Assembly (NCBI GenBank): GCA_021827445.1 | Contig: JAKAVW010000012.1 | Coordinates: 1-22,014, forward strand | Direction: 5' to 3' | Length of the DNA stretch: 22,014 bases | Source: Pseudomonadota bacterium | GTDB lineage: Bacteria > Pseudomonadota > Gammaproteobacteria > Acidithiobacillales > Acidithiobacillaceae | Shown: positions 6,718-13,336 of the stretch, in pieces | How positions within the stretch are numbered: position 1 is the stretch's first letter | Layout of the letters: the number at the start of each line of letters is the position of its first letter | Notes under the pieces: model-generated | What the model saw: the letters and a program-made list of their open reading frames with translations, nothing else | What the model was told of the DNA's origin: nothing | Databases searched by the model: none | Position numbers and translations under genes: made by a program

Positions 6718-7671
6718 GCTAATGGCTGGAGCAACGACACCGGTCTTCAGTGAAACCTTTTGTAAGACCTGCTTCGCTGCGCCGGATGATGCCACATTGC
6801 TTTCTGCCTGCTGATTATGAACAATACGTCTAGCCGCCTCCTGACTGAGCACCACAATACTTACCCGGCGATTCAGCGGGGAGTCCGGTTCATTGGGAAC
6901 GTATAGTACCGCCGATCCCATACCGACAACCCGCAGGATCTTGCTTTCATCCAGTCCACTTTGTACCAGGGTCTGCCGCACCGCGTTTGCCCGACCTGCG
7001 GATAAATTGTAGTTACTGTAGCCTTTCCCACCATTGAGATAACGCAATGCGTCTGTATGGCCCGTTATACTGATCGCGTTCGGTAATTCATTTAGGGTCG
7101 GCGCTATAGCCTGAAAAATAGCGCGGGCATACGGTTCCAATATGGTGCTCCCGCTGGGAAACATGGATTTTTTCGTGCTATCCACAACCTGAATACGCAA
7201 TCCTTCCGGGGTGATATTGATAAGCAGATGTTTACGGAATGCCCCCAGCGCCGGATTGCTGGCAATTTGCGCATCCAGTACTTTTTTAAGATGTTCGAGG
7301 TTATGCTGATCGACATGTTCCGAGCCATTGGCTGGTGTCTCATTGCTCGCAATCACCTGATGTTTCTGACCACGCTGCACTTCACCGGCAGTTTTATTCA
7401 GATTGCTACCGCCGCCTGGTAAAATGGAACTGGCAGACCCGCTACCCGGACCACCCATAAGAGAAACCTGCTCAGGATTTTTAAACCATTGTGCAATACC
7501 TTGCAACTGCGCTTTTGTGGTTGATCCCAAGAGCCACATCAGCAAAAAAAAGGCCATCATGGCCGTAATAAAATCCGCATAGGCGATTTTCCAGGCACCA
7601 CCGTGGCCACCACCATTCATTTTCTTGATGCGCTTGATGATTATCGGTCGGTTTTTATCATTACCCGCCAT
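6709..7671 (-). CDS. motB: Flagellar motor stator protein MotB
   Basis: 320 residues. MotB anchors the stator to peptidoglycan and supplies the ion-binding Asp. A basic N-terminus (RPIIIKRIKKMNGGGHGGAW) precedes one membrane helix containing YADFITAMMAFFLLMWLL with D33, the expected proton-carrying Asp; then a Gly/Ser-rich linker (about 65-105) and an OmpA-like peptidoglycan-binding domain (ITGHTDAL ... LSAGRANAVRQTL ... NRRVSIVVL). Length and order are as in proton-driven MotB. It follows motA by 6 bases. Codons in the membrane helix contain an uninterrupted run of eight T (plus-strand A8 at 7544-7551). The 3' end overlaps the convergent EAL-HDOD gene by 9 bases. Confidence 0.97.
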   Translation of the reverse strand: MAGNDKNRPIIIKRIKKMNGGGHGGAWKIAYADFITAMMAFFLLMWLLGSTTKAQLQGIAQWFKNPEQVSLMGGPGSGSASSILPGGGSNLNKTAGEVQRGQKHQVIASNETPANGSEHVDQHNLEHLKKVLDAQIASNPALGAFRKHLLINITPEGLRIQVVDSTKKSMFPSGSTILEPYARAIFQAIAPTLNELPNAISITGHTDALRYLNGGKGYSNYNLSAGRANAVRQTLVQSGLDESKILRVVGMGSAVLYVPNEPDSPLNRRVSIVVLSQEAARRIVHNQQAESNVASSGAAKQVLQKVSLKTGVVAPAISLF

Positions 7672-7677
7672 GAGACA

Positions 7678-8538
7678 CTACTTCCCTTTCAGATCACGTA
7701 AATGGGTATCCAACTCCTGAAAGCTGGGGCGCTCTGTCGAATAAAGCACCTTGCGCCCAAACTCGACGGCGACTTGGGGCGGATAGGCATTCATCGTCGC
7801 CAGCAAGGCGACCTTAATACACTCGAACATTTTACTCCCTTCAGCAGCGCGATCTTCCAGCCGTGCAGCCAACGGCGATACCACGGCATAACCCAAAAGA
7901 ATCCCCAAAAACGTTCCCACCAATGCGGCTGCAATCAACTCACCCAATACCGAGGGTGGTTTGTCTACGGACCCCATAGTGTTCACTACGCCCATCACCG
8001 CTGCCACAATACCAAATGCAGGCATACCGTCTGCGGTACGTGTCAGCGCATGAATGGGGATTTCCAGTTCCCGGTGATGGGTATCGATATCGACGTCCAT
8101 GAGATTCTCCATCTCAAATGCACCCAGATTTCCGCCCACCATAAGGCGTAAATAATCCGTCAGAAACTCCAGCACATGATGATCAGCGATGATGCGAGGA
8201 TATTTTTTGAACAGCTCACTGGACTGCGGATCATCCACATCACCCTCAATAGACATCAGACCACCCTGACGAATTTTTGCGAACAACTCATTGAGCAGGC
8301 TTAGGAGCTCCATATAAGCTGCCTTGTTATACTTGGAGCCCTTGAACGCCATGGGTAGCGATTTGAGCACGGATTTAAAGGTTCTTGGGAAAGTGGCTGC
8401 AAAAAAGGCACCGAAAGCCCCACCACCAATCATCAACAGTTCATAGGGTTGAATCAGCGCACCGATTTTTCCACCCTCCAATACGAATCCACCAAAAATG
8501 GCGCCGAGGGCGATTACATAGCCGATGATCAAGAACAT
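7678..8538 (-). CDS. motA: Flagellar motor stator protein MotA
   Basis: 286 residues, the usual length for the enterobacterial-type MotA. It forms the ion channel with MotB and pushes on FliG. I see an N-terminal helix pair (MFLIIGYVIALGAIFGGFVLEGG and ELLMIGGGAFGAFF), a large cytoplasmic loop, and the C-terminal pair beginning GMPAFGIVAAVMGVVNTMG, whose Pro is the conserved channel Pro, then LIAAALVGTFLGILLGYAVVSPLA. It lies 15 bases after fliL and 6 before motB; its own Shine-Dalgarno is weak, suggesting coupled translation. A second MotA-family gene (motC) lies about 4 kb to the right. Confidence 0.97.
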   Translation of the reverse strand: MFLIIGYVIALGAIFGGFVLEGGKIGALIQPYELLMIGGGAFGAFFAATFPRTFKSVLKSLPMAFKGSKYNKAAYMELLSLLNELFAKIRQGGLMSIEGDVDDPQSSELFKKYPRIIADHHVLEFLTDYLRLMVGGNLGAFEMENLMDVDIDTHHRELEIPIHALTRTADGMPAFGIVAAVMGVVNTMGSVDKPPSVLGELIAAALVGTFLGILLGYAVVSPLAARLEDRAAEGSKMFECIKVALLATMNAYPPQVAVEFGRKVLYSTERPSFQELDTHLRDLKGK

Positions 8539-8553
8539 AATGCCATCAACCGC

Positions 8554-9054
8554 TTACTGGACAACGAAACTGGCAAAGTAGACCGCGGCGATGGGCGGGT
8601 TCGCTTCCGTCACTGGCATTTTTAAGGTGCCACCATCCGTCTCCAGGATTTTGTTCACCTGCTGCCTGATCTGCTGCAGCAACTGATCACGTACCGCTGG
8701 CTCGCTAACTTTGTTGGCACTCTGGGCGCTGAGGAGCATCAGAATGCTGTTGCGGATTTCCGGCATAAATGATTTTACGGAGCTTTCGACGGCGGGATCA
8801 TAGGTCTTCAACTGGATCTGCACCTGAATGTAGTGGGTGCTCCCATCACTGCTCTGCAGGTTGGTCACCATAGAACCCAGATTAATAAATTTCGTGTTTT
8901 GCAATTTTTCTTTGGCGACTTGTGCAGGCGTTGGTGCAGTCGCCGGACGCATTAAAAACCACCAGGCAGAGCCCGCCCCGGTGATGAGCAGCACCACCGC
9001 AATGATCAGGAAGATCAACCGTTTGCCTTTACCGGACTTGTTCTCTTCTGCCAT
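8554..9054 (-). CDS. fliL: Flagellar basal body-associated protein FliL
   Basis: 166 residues from ATG 9054. FliL surrounds and supports the stator units in the inner membrane. A short charged N-terminus (MAEENKSGKGKR) leads into one membrane helix (LIFLIIAVVLLITGAGSAWWF) and a periplasmic domain (KFINLGSMVTNLQ ... YIQVQIQLKTYDPAV ... RDQLLQQIRQQVNKIL). ATG 9054 has AAGGA four bases upstream; ATG 9075 (MTTGKEAMAEEN) has its AGGA directly abutting and is less likely. FliL is more often at the head of fliLMNOPQR; here it sits with motAB, which fits its stator role. Confidence 0.93.
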   Translation of the reverse strand: MAEENKSGKGKRLIFLIIAVVLLITGAGSAWWFLMRPATAPTPAQVAKEKLQNTKFINLGSMVTNLQSSDGSTHYIQVQIQLKTYDPAVESSVKSFMPEIRNSILMLLSAQSANKVSEPAVRDQLLQQIRQQVNKILETDGGTLKMPVTEANPPIAAVYFASFVVQ

Positions 9055-9105
9055 GGCTTCCTTGCCTGTTGTCATTCCTAATGTATGAATACGCTACCCG
9101 GATCT

Positions 9106-9134
9106 TATATACCCGATCTTTCCCATTCAGCCAA
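9106..9134 (-). promoter_or_regulatory. Possible sigma-70 promoter for fliL-motAB
   Basis: On the minus strand TTGGCT (plus 9129-9134) and TATATA (plus 9106-9111) are 17 bases apart, 4 of 6 matches each, overlapping the fliS stop. Start would be near 9099, about 45 bases before fliL. The -10 lies between two near-repeats, TACCCGGATC (9095-9104) and TACCCGATC (9110-9118). Readthrough from fliS would also serve. Confidence 0.35.
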
Positions 9135-9561
9135 GCAGAAACTGCGCAAAATCGACCTGCTTCAGCCGATCTCGCTGGTCGTTGGTAAAGGGATAGAGAA
9201 TCGCCGCCCATTCTAAACGTAAATCACTCAGGATGGGCTTACATTCGGCAATCCCCTGCAGATCACTGAACAAATTCACATGCGCCAGTTTGAGCAGAAG
9301 GTATCGATAGAGGCTATCCAGACGCTGTAAATGCGCCACTGGGAGTTTTTCATCCAGCATGACCAGCAGATGCTGCACGACCTGCTGGACACGATCCATC
9401 GCACGCTGTTTTGCAGCGAAATCCTGCTGCTCTATGGCCCGCCGAATCTGGCGAATATATTTCTCAACACCGTCCAGACCCAGCAAAATGAGTCCGTCTG
9501 TATTAAATCGTACCACACCCGGATTCAAGGCCGCCGATGTAGCGATGGGTATCTGCTGCAT
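9127..9561 (-). CDS. fliS: Flagellar export chaperone FliS
   Basis: 144 residues. FliS binds unpolymerised flagellin in the cytoplasm. The helical pattern fits the family: RFNTDGLILLGLDGVEKYIR, AIEQQDFAAKQRAMDRVQQV, LLVMLDEKLPVAHLQRLDSLYRYLLLKLAHVN, and a final helix ending LEWAAIL. The usual DG after the first helix start is kept. I chose ATG 9561 (MQQIPIATSA), with GGAGGAGGGAG 8-14 bases upstream; the frame is open to 9627 but the extra residues lack family character. Its usual neighbours fliC and fliD are not in the window. A hairpin covers the ribosome binding site. Confidence 0.85.
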   Translation of the reverse strand: MQQIPIATSAALNPGVVRFNTDGLILLGLDGVEKYIRQIRRAIEQQDFAAKQRAMDRVQQVVQHLLVMLDEKLPVAHLQRLDSLYRYLLLKLAHVNLFSDLQGIAECKPILSDLRLEWAAILYPFTNDQRDRLKQVDFAQFLLG

Positions 9562-9571
9562 AACACGTTCT

Positions 9572-9591
9572 CCCTCCTCCCCTGAGGAGAA
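9572..9591 (-). promoter_or_regulatory. Hairpin over the fliS ribosome binding site
   Basis: On the minus strand CTCCTC-AGGG-GAGGAG forms a perfect 6-bp stem (8 bp with two G-U pairs) whose 3' arm is the purine-rich Shine-Dalgarno of fliS. Only the trailing GGGAG stays free. Confidence 0.45.
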
Positions 9592-9704
9592 GTAACGGCA
9601 CATCGCAGGAAAAACTGAAGGTGACAAAGCAGGAAAAGTGGCGCTCTATTGCCGCTGAAGCGGTGATTGTCTGTATGGAATGGAAAGGAGTCTCACACAA
9701 TCAA

Positions 9705-9720
9705 TGGCATGATGTTTGCT
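9705..9720 (+). promoter_or_regulatory. Sigma-54 promoter of the first diguanylate cyclase gene
   Basis: TGGCAT-GATGT-TTGCT matches the -24/-12 consensus (TGGCAC-N5-TTGCW) at all but one position, with GG (9706-9707) and GC (9718-9719) exactly 12 apart. The predicted start, about 9731, leaves a leader of about 16 bases that contains the AGGAGGTGA Shine-Dalgarno. RpoN with a FleQ/FlrC-type activator is the expected regulator of such flagellar-locus promoters. Confidence 0.75.
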
Positions 9721-9746
9721 TTTTGGTACCGACAGGAGGTGATCCC

Positions 9747-10637
9747 ATGACAGCCCAATTACAGAATACTTCTCTCTCTGGCAGAGCAACCCCTTCTCTT
9801 GCTGAAGAAAGCATGTATTTAGATGACTTGATTCACTTTTATAATGTCTGGAAGGAGTTTTGGCAGACTTGGCTGCGTGCATACCTGCAGGGCAAAATGT
9901 TGCCACGCCACACAGAACAGTCGGTTTTACAGGCATTACATGGTCCTGAGGCTCGTATACCATCCTCCCAAAAAGCATATTGGCATGCCTTAGAAGCCTC
10001 CTATCACGATATTTTGCATCGATTGCAGAGTTCATCTGAAGACACGTCAAAAAATTGCCCTTATTCCGCGCTAGTGCCCATCATGGATGCTGCCAACCTT
10101 CTGGAACAACAGTGCTTTGAGGAAATTGTCACCTTTAGTAAAAAGTTGGGAGAGATGGACCTCCTCACCAATTTACCTAACCGTCGGCGTATGGAGCAAG
10201 ATCTGGCACGAGAACAGGCATTGATAGATCGCGGGGCTACCGGCTTCATTGCCATGATAGATGTAGACCACTTCAAATCTCTCAATGACACCTATGGCCA
10301 TGCGGTCGGCGATATCGTGCTGCGCGAAATCGCACGCCGTCTGCGCTTTGCTTTACGTCATTATGATGGCCTGTACCGCTATGGCGGTGAGGAGTTTTTA
10401 GCTATTTTTCCAGGACTTAGAAAAGATTGTGCGTTACTCACTGTGCAGCGGCTCTGCCAGAAAATTGCGATGGATCCTTTTCAGGCGACAGATGGCCATC
10501 CCATCTCTATCACCATCTCCATAGGAATCGCCCCCCTCGCCAGCCATATGTCTCCCGAAGGGATAGTGCATATCGCCGACGCGGCGCTGTATCAGGCCAA
10601 GCAGGAAGGCAGGAATCAGGCACGCCTGATACCATAA
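9747..10637 (+). CDS. Diguanylate cyclase with His-containing N-terminal helical domain
   Basis: 296 residues. It makes c-di-GMP from two GTP in the cytoplasm. The GGDEF domain (about 130-296) is intact: DLLTNLPNR (138-146), IDVDHFKSLNDTYGHAVGD (171-189) and active site GGEEF (213-217). The product-inhibition I-site RxxD is present at R204-D207, five residues before GGEEF. The N-terminal 125 residues are helical and lack membrane segments; with H30, H55, H65, and H87/H91 four apart, they faintly resemble the zinc-binding CZB domain of DgcZ, a protein of the same length, but the CZB Cys is not at its place, so this is only a suggestion. ATG 9747 is fixed by a near-perfect AGGAGGTGA five bases upstream. 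It is transcribed from a sigma-54 promoter, divergent from fliS and 52 bases before the next cyclase gene. Confidence 0.93.
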   Translation: MTAQLQNTSLSGRATPSLAEESMYLDDLIHFYNVWKEFWQTWLRAYLQGKMLPRHTEQSVLQALHGPEARIPSSQKAYWHALEASYHDILHRLQSSSEDTSKNCPYSALVPIMDAANLLEQQCFEEIVTFSKKLGEMDLLTNLPNRRRMEQDLAREQALIDRGATGFIAMIDVDHFKSLNDTYGHAVGDIVLREIARRLRFALRHYDGLYRYGGEEFLAIFPGLRKDCALLTVQRLCQKIAMDPFQATDGHPISITISIGIAPLASHMSPEGIVHIADAALYQAKQEGRNQARLIP

Positions 10638-10671
10638 CCCAGAGCGCTATTCCATTGTTTTTAAGTTCCGC

Positions 10672-10677
10672 TATTAT
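10672..10677 (+). promoter_or_regulatory. Possible -10 element of the second diguanylate cyclase gene
   Basis: TATTAT (5 of 6 to TATAAT) lies 12 bases before the ATG at 10690; no good -35 is found at 16-18 bases. A start at about 10684 would leave a leader of six bases or none. No Shine-Dalgarno is visible before the ATG. Confidence 0.3.
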
Positions 10678-10689
10678 ATCGGCTTACCC

Positions 10690-12324
10690 ATGCAGCTCCC
10701 TGACCGAGATCAATTGCGCGTGACCATCGAAAAATCTTCCGAAATCGCGCGAAAAGCCTTGCAGCGCATAGCCGAAGCCCAACTCTCCCCTACCCCAGAA
10801 CATTTCGAACGTTTTTATCGGGAGATTCAGGGAATGCCCATAGGCGTGCGCGCCTCCTGCACTGCCGCGCCTCGCGCACCCGTACCTGCCGATTGGCCGG
10901 AACTTTGTCGCCGCCTGATCCGTGAATGGGATCGCCCCCAAACCGGCCTTTCTTACCTGCAAAAGCTGATGGCGAGAGACCGCGCCCTGGAAGGCCAGAG
11001 CCTCGACACGGTGGCGCATAATCTGACCGGATTACTCACCCAATGGGAGCGTATGCCCACGCAGTGCGCAGAATCAGGGTCGCCCTCCGGGATCAGCTCC
11101 GCTGCACCCGGCGACTGTCAGCCCTGGCGGCAACTTTGGATAAAAAGTGTTCGTCAGACCTTAGCCCCCAGTATGCTGAATGATCCCAGGATTACCGACA
11201 CATTAAAACATCTTGACGACCTGTTGGTGGAACCGGGTATTGATCCCGGAATGCTGTTGTCCCATGCCCGACGCCTCTGGGATTACGCCGATCAGATGGA
11301 AACTGACGAACGGAGCTTGCGTGAAGGGTTACAACAACTTTTGCGCCTGTTATTGGATAATGTGTCTGATCTCGTCGAAGAAGATCAATGGCTTTCCGGT
11401 CAAATTCACGTTATTCAGGAGCTTGTCCGCGCCCCTCAGGACATGTCCGCAATGAATCGGGCCATAGCAGGAGTAAAAGAAGTTCTTTATCAGCAAGGCA
11501 AGCTCAGAACCGGCGTAAAAGAGGCGAGACAGGCGATTCGTGATCTCGTCAATCTGGTGTTAACCACTATTGATAGTCTGGCCGGGCAGAGCGGAAATGC
11601 GCACCAGCAATTGGAACGCCTGGCCGATGAGCTGAATCAGGCCGACGACTGGAAACATATTCAGCAAATCGTGGCAGCGGTCATTGACACCAGCAAAACC
11701 ATTAAAACCCAGTCGACTGAGATGCGAGAGGCGCTCCTTACGGCAAAAAATCGCCTGCAATCTGCCCAGACCAGAATTCACGACCTGGAAGAAGAAATGA
11801 CCGCGGTAAGCCAGCTCGTGCATATTGATCCACTCACCGGGAGCCTCAACCGGCGAGGTCTGGAGGCCGCATTTGCCCGTGAAGTGGCGCGGGCGCAACG
11901 GCTGGGACAGCCACTGGCAACGGCCATTATTGATCTGGATCACTTCAAGTGTGTCAACGATACCTATGGCCACGATCTGGGGGATCAGGTGCTCCGGGGA
12001 ATCGCCCAAATTCTACGCGAAACCCTGCGCGGCAGCGACACCATAGCGCGTTTTGGTGGAGAGGAGTTCGTCATCCTCATGCCGGACACCTTATCCGCAG
12101 CGGCCTACAGCATTTTACAACGAGTACAGGAGCGATTGCGTACCCACCATTTCGTAACCCGGGATCACCCTCTGCGGGTGAGCTTTAGCGGTGGTATCAG
12201 TGCATGGCAACAAGGGCTCAGTCAGGAGCAAAGCATTGCTATAGCCGATGAAGCCCTCTATCGTGCCAAGCATGAGGGCAGATGCCGAATTTATATGGCT
12301 GCTCAGGCAAACTCATCAATCTGA
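10690..12324 (+). CDS. Diguanylate cyclase with long helical N-terminal region
   Basis: 544 residues, soluble. Residues 1-60 (SSEIARKALQRIAEAQLSPT ... HFERFYREIQG) form a conserved-looking N-terminal motif seen in a family of cytoplasmic GGDEF proteins; residues about 130-375 are heptad-rich and probably coiled coil, ending in LLTAKNRLQSAQTRIHDLEE. The GGDEF domain starts with DPLTGSLNRRG (about 379), has DLDHFKCVNDTYGHDLGD and GGEEF (456-460), and keeps the I-site RxxD at R447-D450. Catalysis and feedback inhibition are therefore likely. No sensory domain is recognised. The ATG lacks a Shine-Dalgarno and no other Met precedes the motif. Its last 22 bases overlap a small minus-strand ORF. Confidence 0.9.
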   Translation: MQLPDRDQLRVTIEKSSEIARKALQRIAEAQLSPTPEHFERFYREIQGMPIGVRASCTAAPRAPVPADWPELCRRLIREWDRPQTGLSYLQKLMARDRALEGQSLDTVAHNLTGLLTQWERMPTQCAESGSPSGISSAAPGDCQPWRQLWIKSVRQTLAPSMLNDPRITDTLKHLDDLLVEPGIDPGMLLSHARRLWDYADQMETDERSLREGLQQLLRLLLDNVSDLVEEDQWLSGQIHVIQELVRAPQDMSAMNRAIAGVKEVLYQQGKLRTGVKEARQAIRDLVNLVLTTIDSLAGQSGNAHQQLERLADELNQADDWKHIQQIVAAVIDTSKTIKTQSTEMREALLTAKNRLQSAQTRIHDLEEEMTAVSQLVHIDPLTGSLNRRGLEAAFAREVARAQRLGQPLATAIIDLDHFKCVNDTYGHDLGDQVLRGIAQILRETLRGSDTIARFGGEEFVILMPDTLSAAAYSILQRVQERLRTHHFVTRDHPLRVSFSGGISAWQQGLSQEQSIAIADEALYRAKHEGRCRIYMAAQANSSI

Positions 12325-12470
12325 TGTCCAGGATCCGGTGCTTTTTCTTCACGCTGACGAGAAGGTTTGGAGCGGGAGCTATCCTTACGTTCTTTATTGA
12401 AAACCGGACGCAGGGGCGGCTGTACCGGCTGTATACCATCACCTGTGGGTTTGAGCGGAAAATCGACCAT
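12303..12470 (-). CDS. Small 55-residue proline- and basic-rich protein, unknown
   Basis: ATG 12470-12468 to TGA 12303-12305. The protein begins MVDFPLKPTGDGIQPVQPPL and continues into a highly charged tail rich in Arg, Lys, Glu and Ser that ends in an acidic segment; no membrane segment or known domain. GGAG lies 10 bases before the ATG. The frame is open upstream for 16 more codons without another usual start. It is the last gene of the fliN-to-motC run, 83 bases after motC, where a motD gene would be expected. Short Pro-rich proteins of this look occur in flagellar loci, but I do not recognise a named family; it could also be spurious. Its 3' end overlaps the convergent cyclase gene. Confidence 0.5.
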   Translation of the reverse strand: MVDFPLKPTGDGIQPVQPPLRPVFNKERKDSSRSKPSRQREEKAPDPGHQIDEFA

Positions 12471-12553
12471 GAATGCGATACTCCAGACATCGTGCCGAAC
12501 ACGTACGCCTTTAGGCTATCGCAACATCTGATTGATTTCTATACCCGAGAAGC

Positions 12554-13297
12554 TCAGCGTGTGTAAAAACTCTGCAACCGTCCTTCAATAATCTTGGGAT
12601 TTTCACCCTCAGCAATACCGACCAAACCCTCAATGACCATCTCGCGCAAGTAGTTTTGCTGATGGACGACGCCTTTGAGCTTGTTAGATATGGGGAGGAA
12701 GAGCAGATTGGCAGATCCGACACCATAAATAGTAGCAACGAATGCTGTTGCAATACCCGCCCCCAGTTTTGTCGGGTCGGCGAGATTTTCCATGACATGA
12801 ATCAAGCCCAGAACCGCACCAAGAATACCAATAGTGGGCGAGTATCCACCCGCCGATTCAAACACCTTAGCTGCCTGCCGCCCCATTTCGGAACGGGAAT
12901 CCAGGTCGACTTCCAGAGTGGCACGGATTTTACCGGGCTCTGCGCCGTCAACCAGCATCTGCAAGCCCTTTTGTAAAAAAGGGTCGCTGACACCATCGAT
13001 CAGACTCTCCAATGCCAGTAAGCCGTTCTTCCGTGCGGTGTTGCTCCATTCCAGAAGCTGCGCGATAACCGGCTGCGGATCTGTTTTAGGGGGCAGCACC
13101 ATCCAGGGCAGCATTTTTAGCGAGCGTATAAATACAGGCAGGGTATACTGCACCATCACCGCGCCAGTGGTACCACCGATCACGATGATAAAGGCGGTCA
13201 ACTGAAGAATAGAGCTGAGCTTCCCTCCCTCCAGCAGTTGACCAACAAAAATCCCCCCGAAGGCCACCACCAGACCAATCACGGTCAAAAAATCCAC
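12554..13297 (-). CDS. motC: MotA-family second stator protein (MotC/PomA-like)
   Basis: 247 residues from GTG 13297 (MDFLTVIGLVVAFGGIFVGQ). It is a four-helix stator subunit: helices at the N-terminus (DFLTVIGLVVAFGGIFVG, LQLTAFIIVIGGTTGAVMV), a cytoplasmic loop with ARKNGLLALESL typical of the MotC/PomA branch, and the C-terminal pair starting YSPTIGILGAVLGLIHVMEN with the conserved channel Pro. I prefer the GTG because family members begin MDxLxxIGL and AGAGAGG lies six bases upstream; a longer form from TTG 13330 adds 11 charged residues with poorer spacing. It follows fliA by 39 bases. The expected MotB-type partner motD is absent; it may pair with MotB or with a distant gene. Confidence 0.9.
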   Translation of the reverse strand: MDFLTVIGLVVAFGGIFVGQLLEGGKLSSILQLTAFIIVIGGTTGAVMVQYTLPVFIRSLKMLPWMVLPPKTDPQPVIAQLLEWSNTARKNGLLALESLIDGVSDPFLQKGLQMLVDGAEPGKIRATLEVDLDSRSEMGRQAAKVFESAGGYSPTIGILGAVLGLIHVMENLADPTKLGAGIATAFVATIYGVGSANLLFLPISNKLKGVVHQQNYLREMVIEGLVGIAEGENPKIIEGRLQSFYTR

Positions 13298-13336
13298 AAC
13301 GGGCCTCTCTTCTTCGGTTGCCTCAGCCAAAAGCCC

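Noticed and set aside
9630..9660. Minus-strand GCCAC-TTTTCC-TGCTT as a sigma-54 promoter for fliS
   Set aside because: The spacing fits but the -24 GG is replaced by GC; too weak to call.
12488..12505. CGGCACGATGTCTGG (minus strand) as a sigma-54 promoter for the small ORF
   Set aside because: The -24 half is good but the -12 half reads GG instead of GC, a position that is nearly invariant.
12966..12983. CCCTTTT/AAAAGGG inverted repeat in motC
   Set aside because: Short 7-bp AT-rich stem explained by the codons for Phe-Leu-Gln-Lys; nothing sets it apart.
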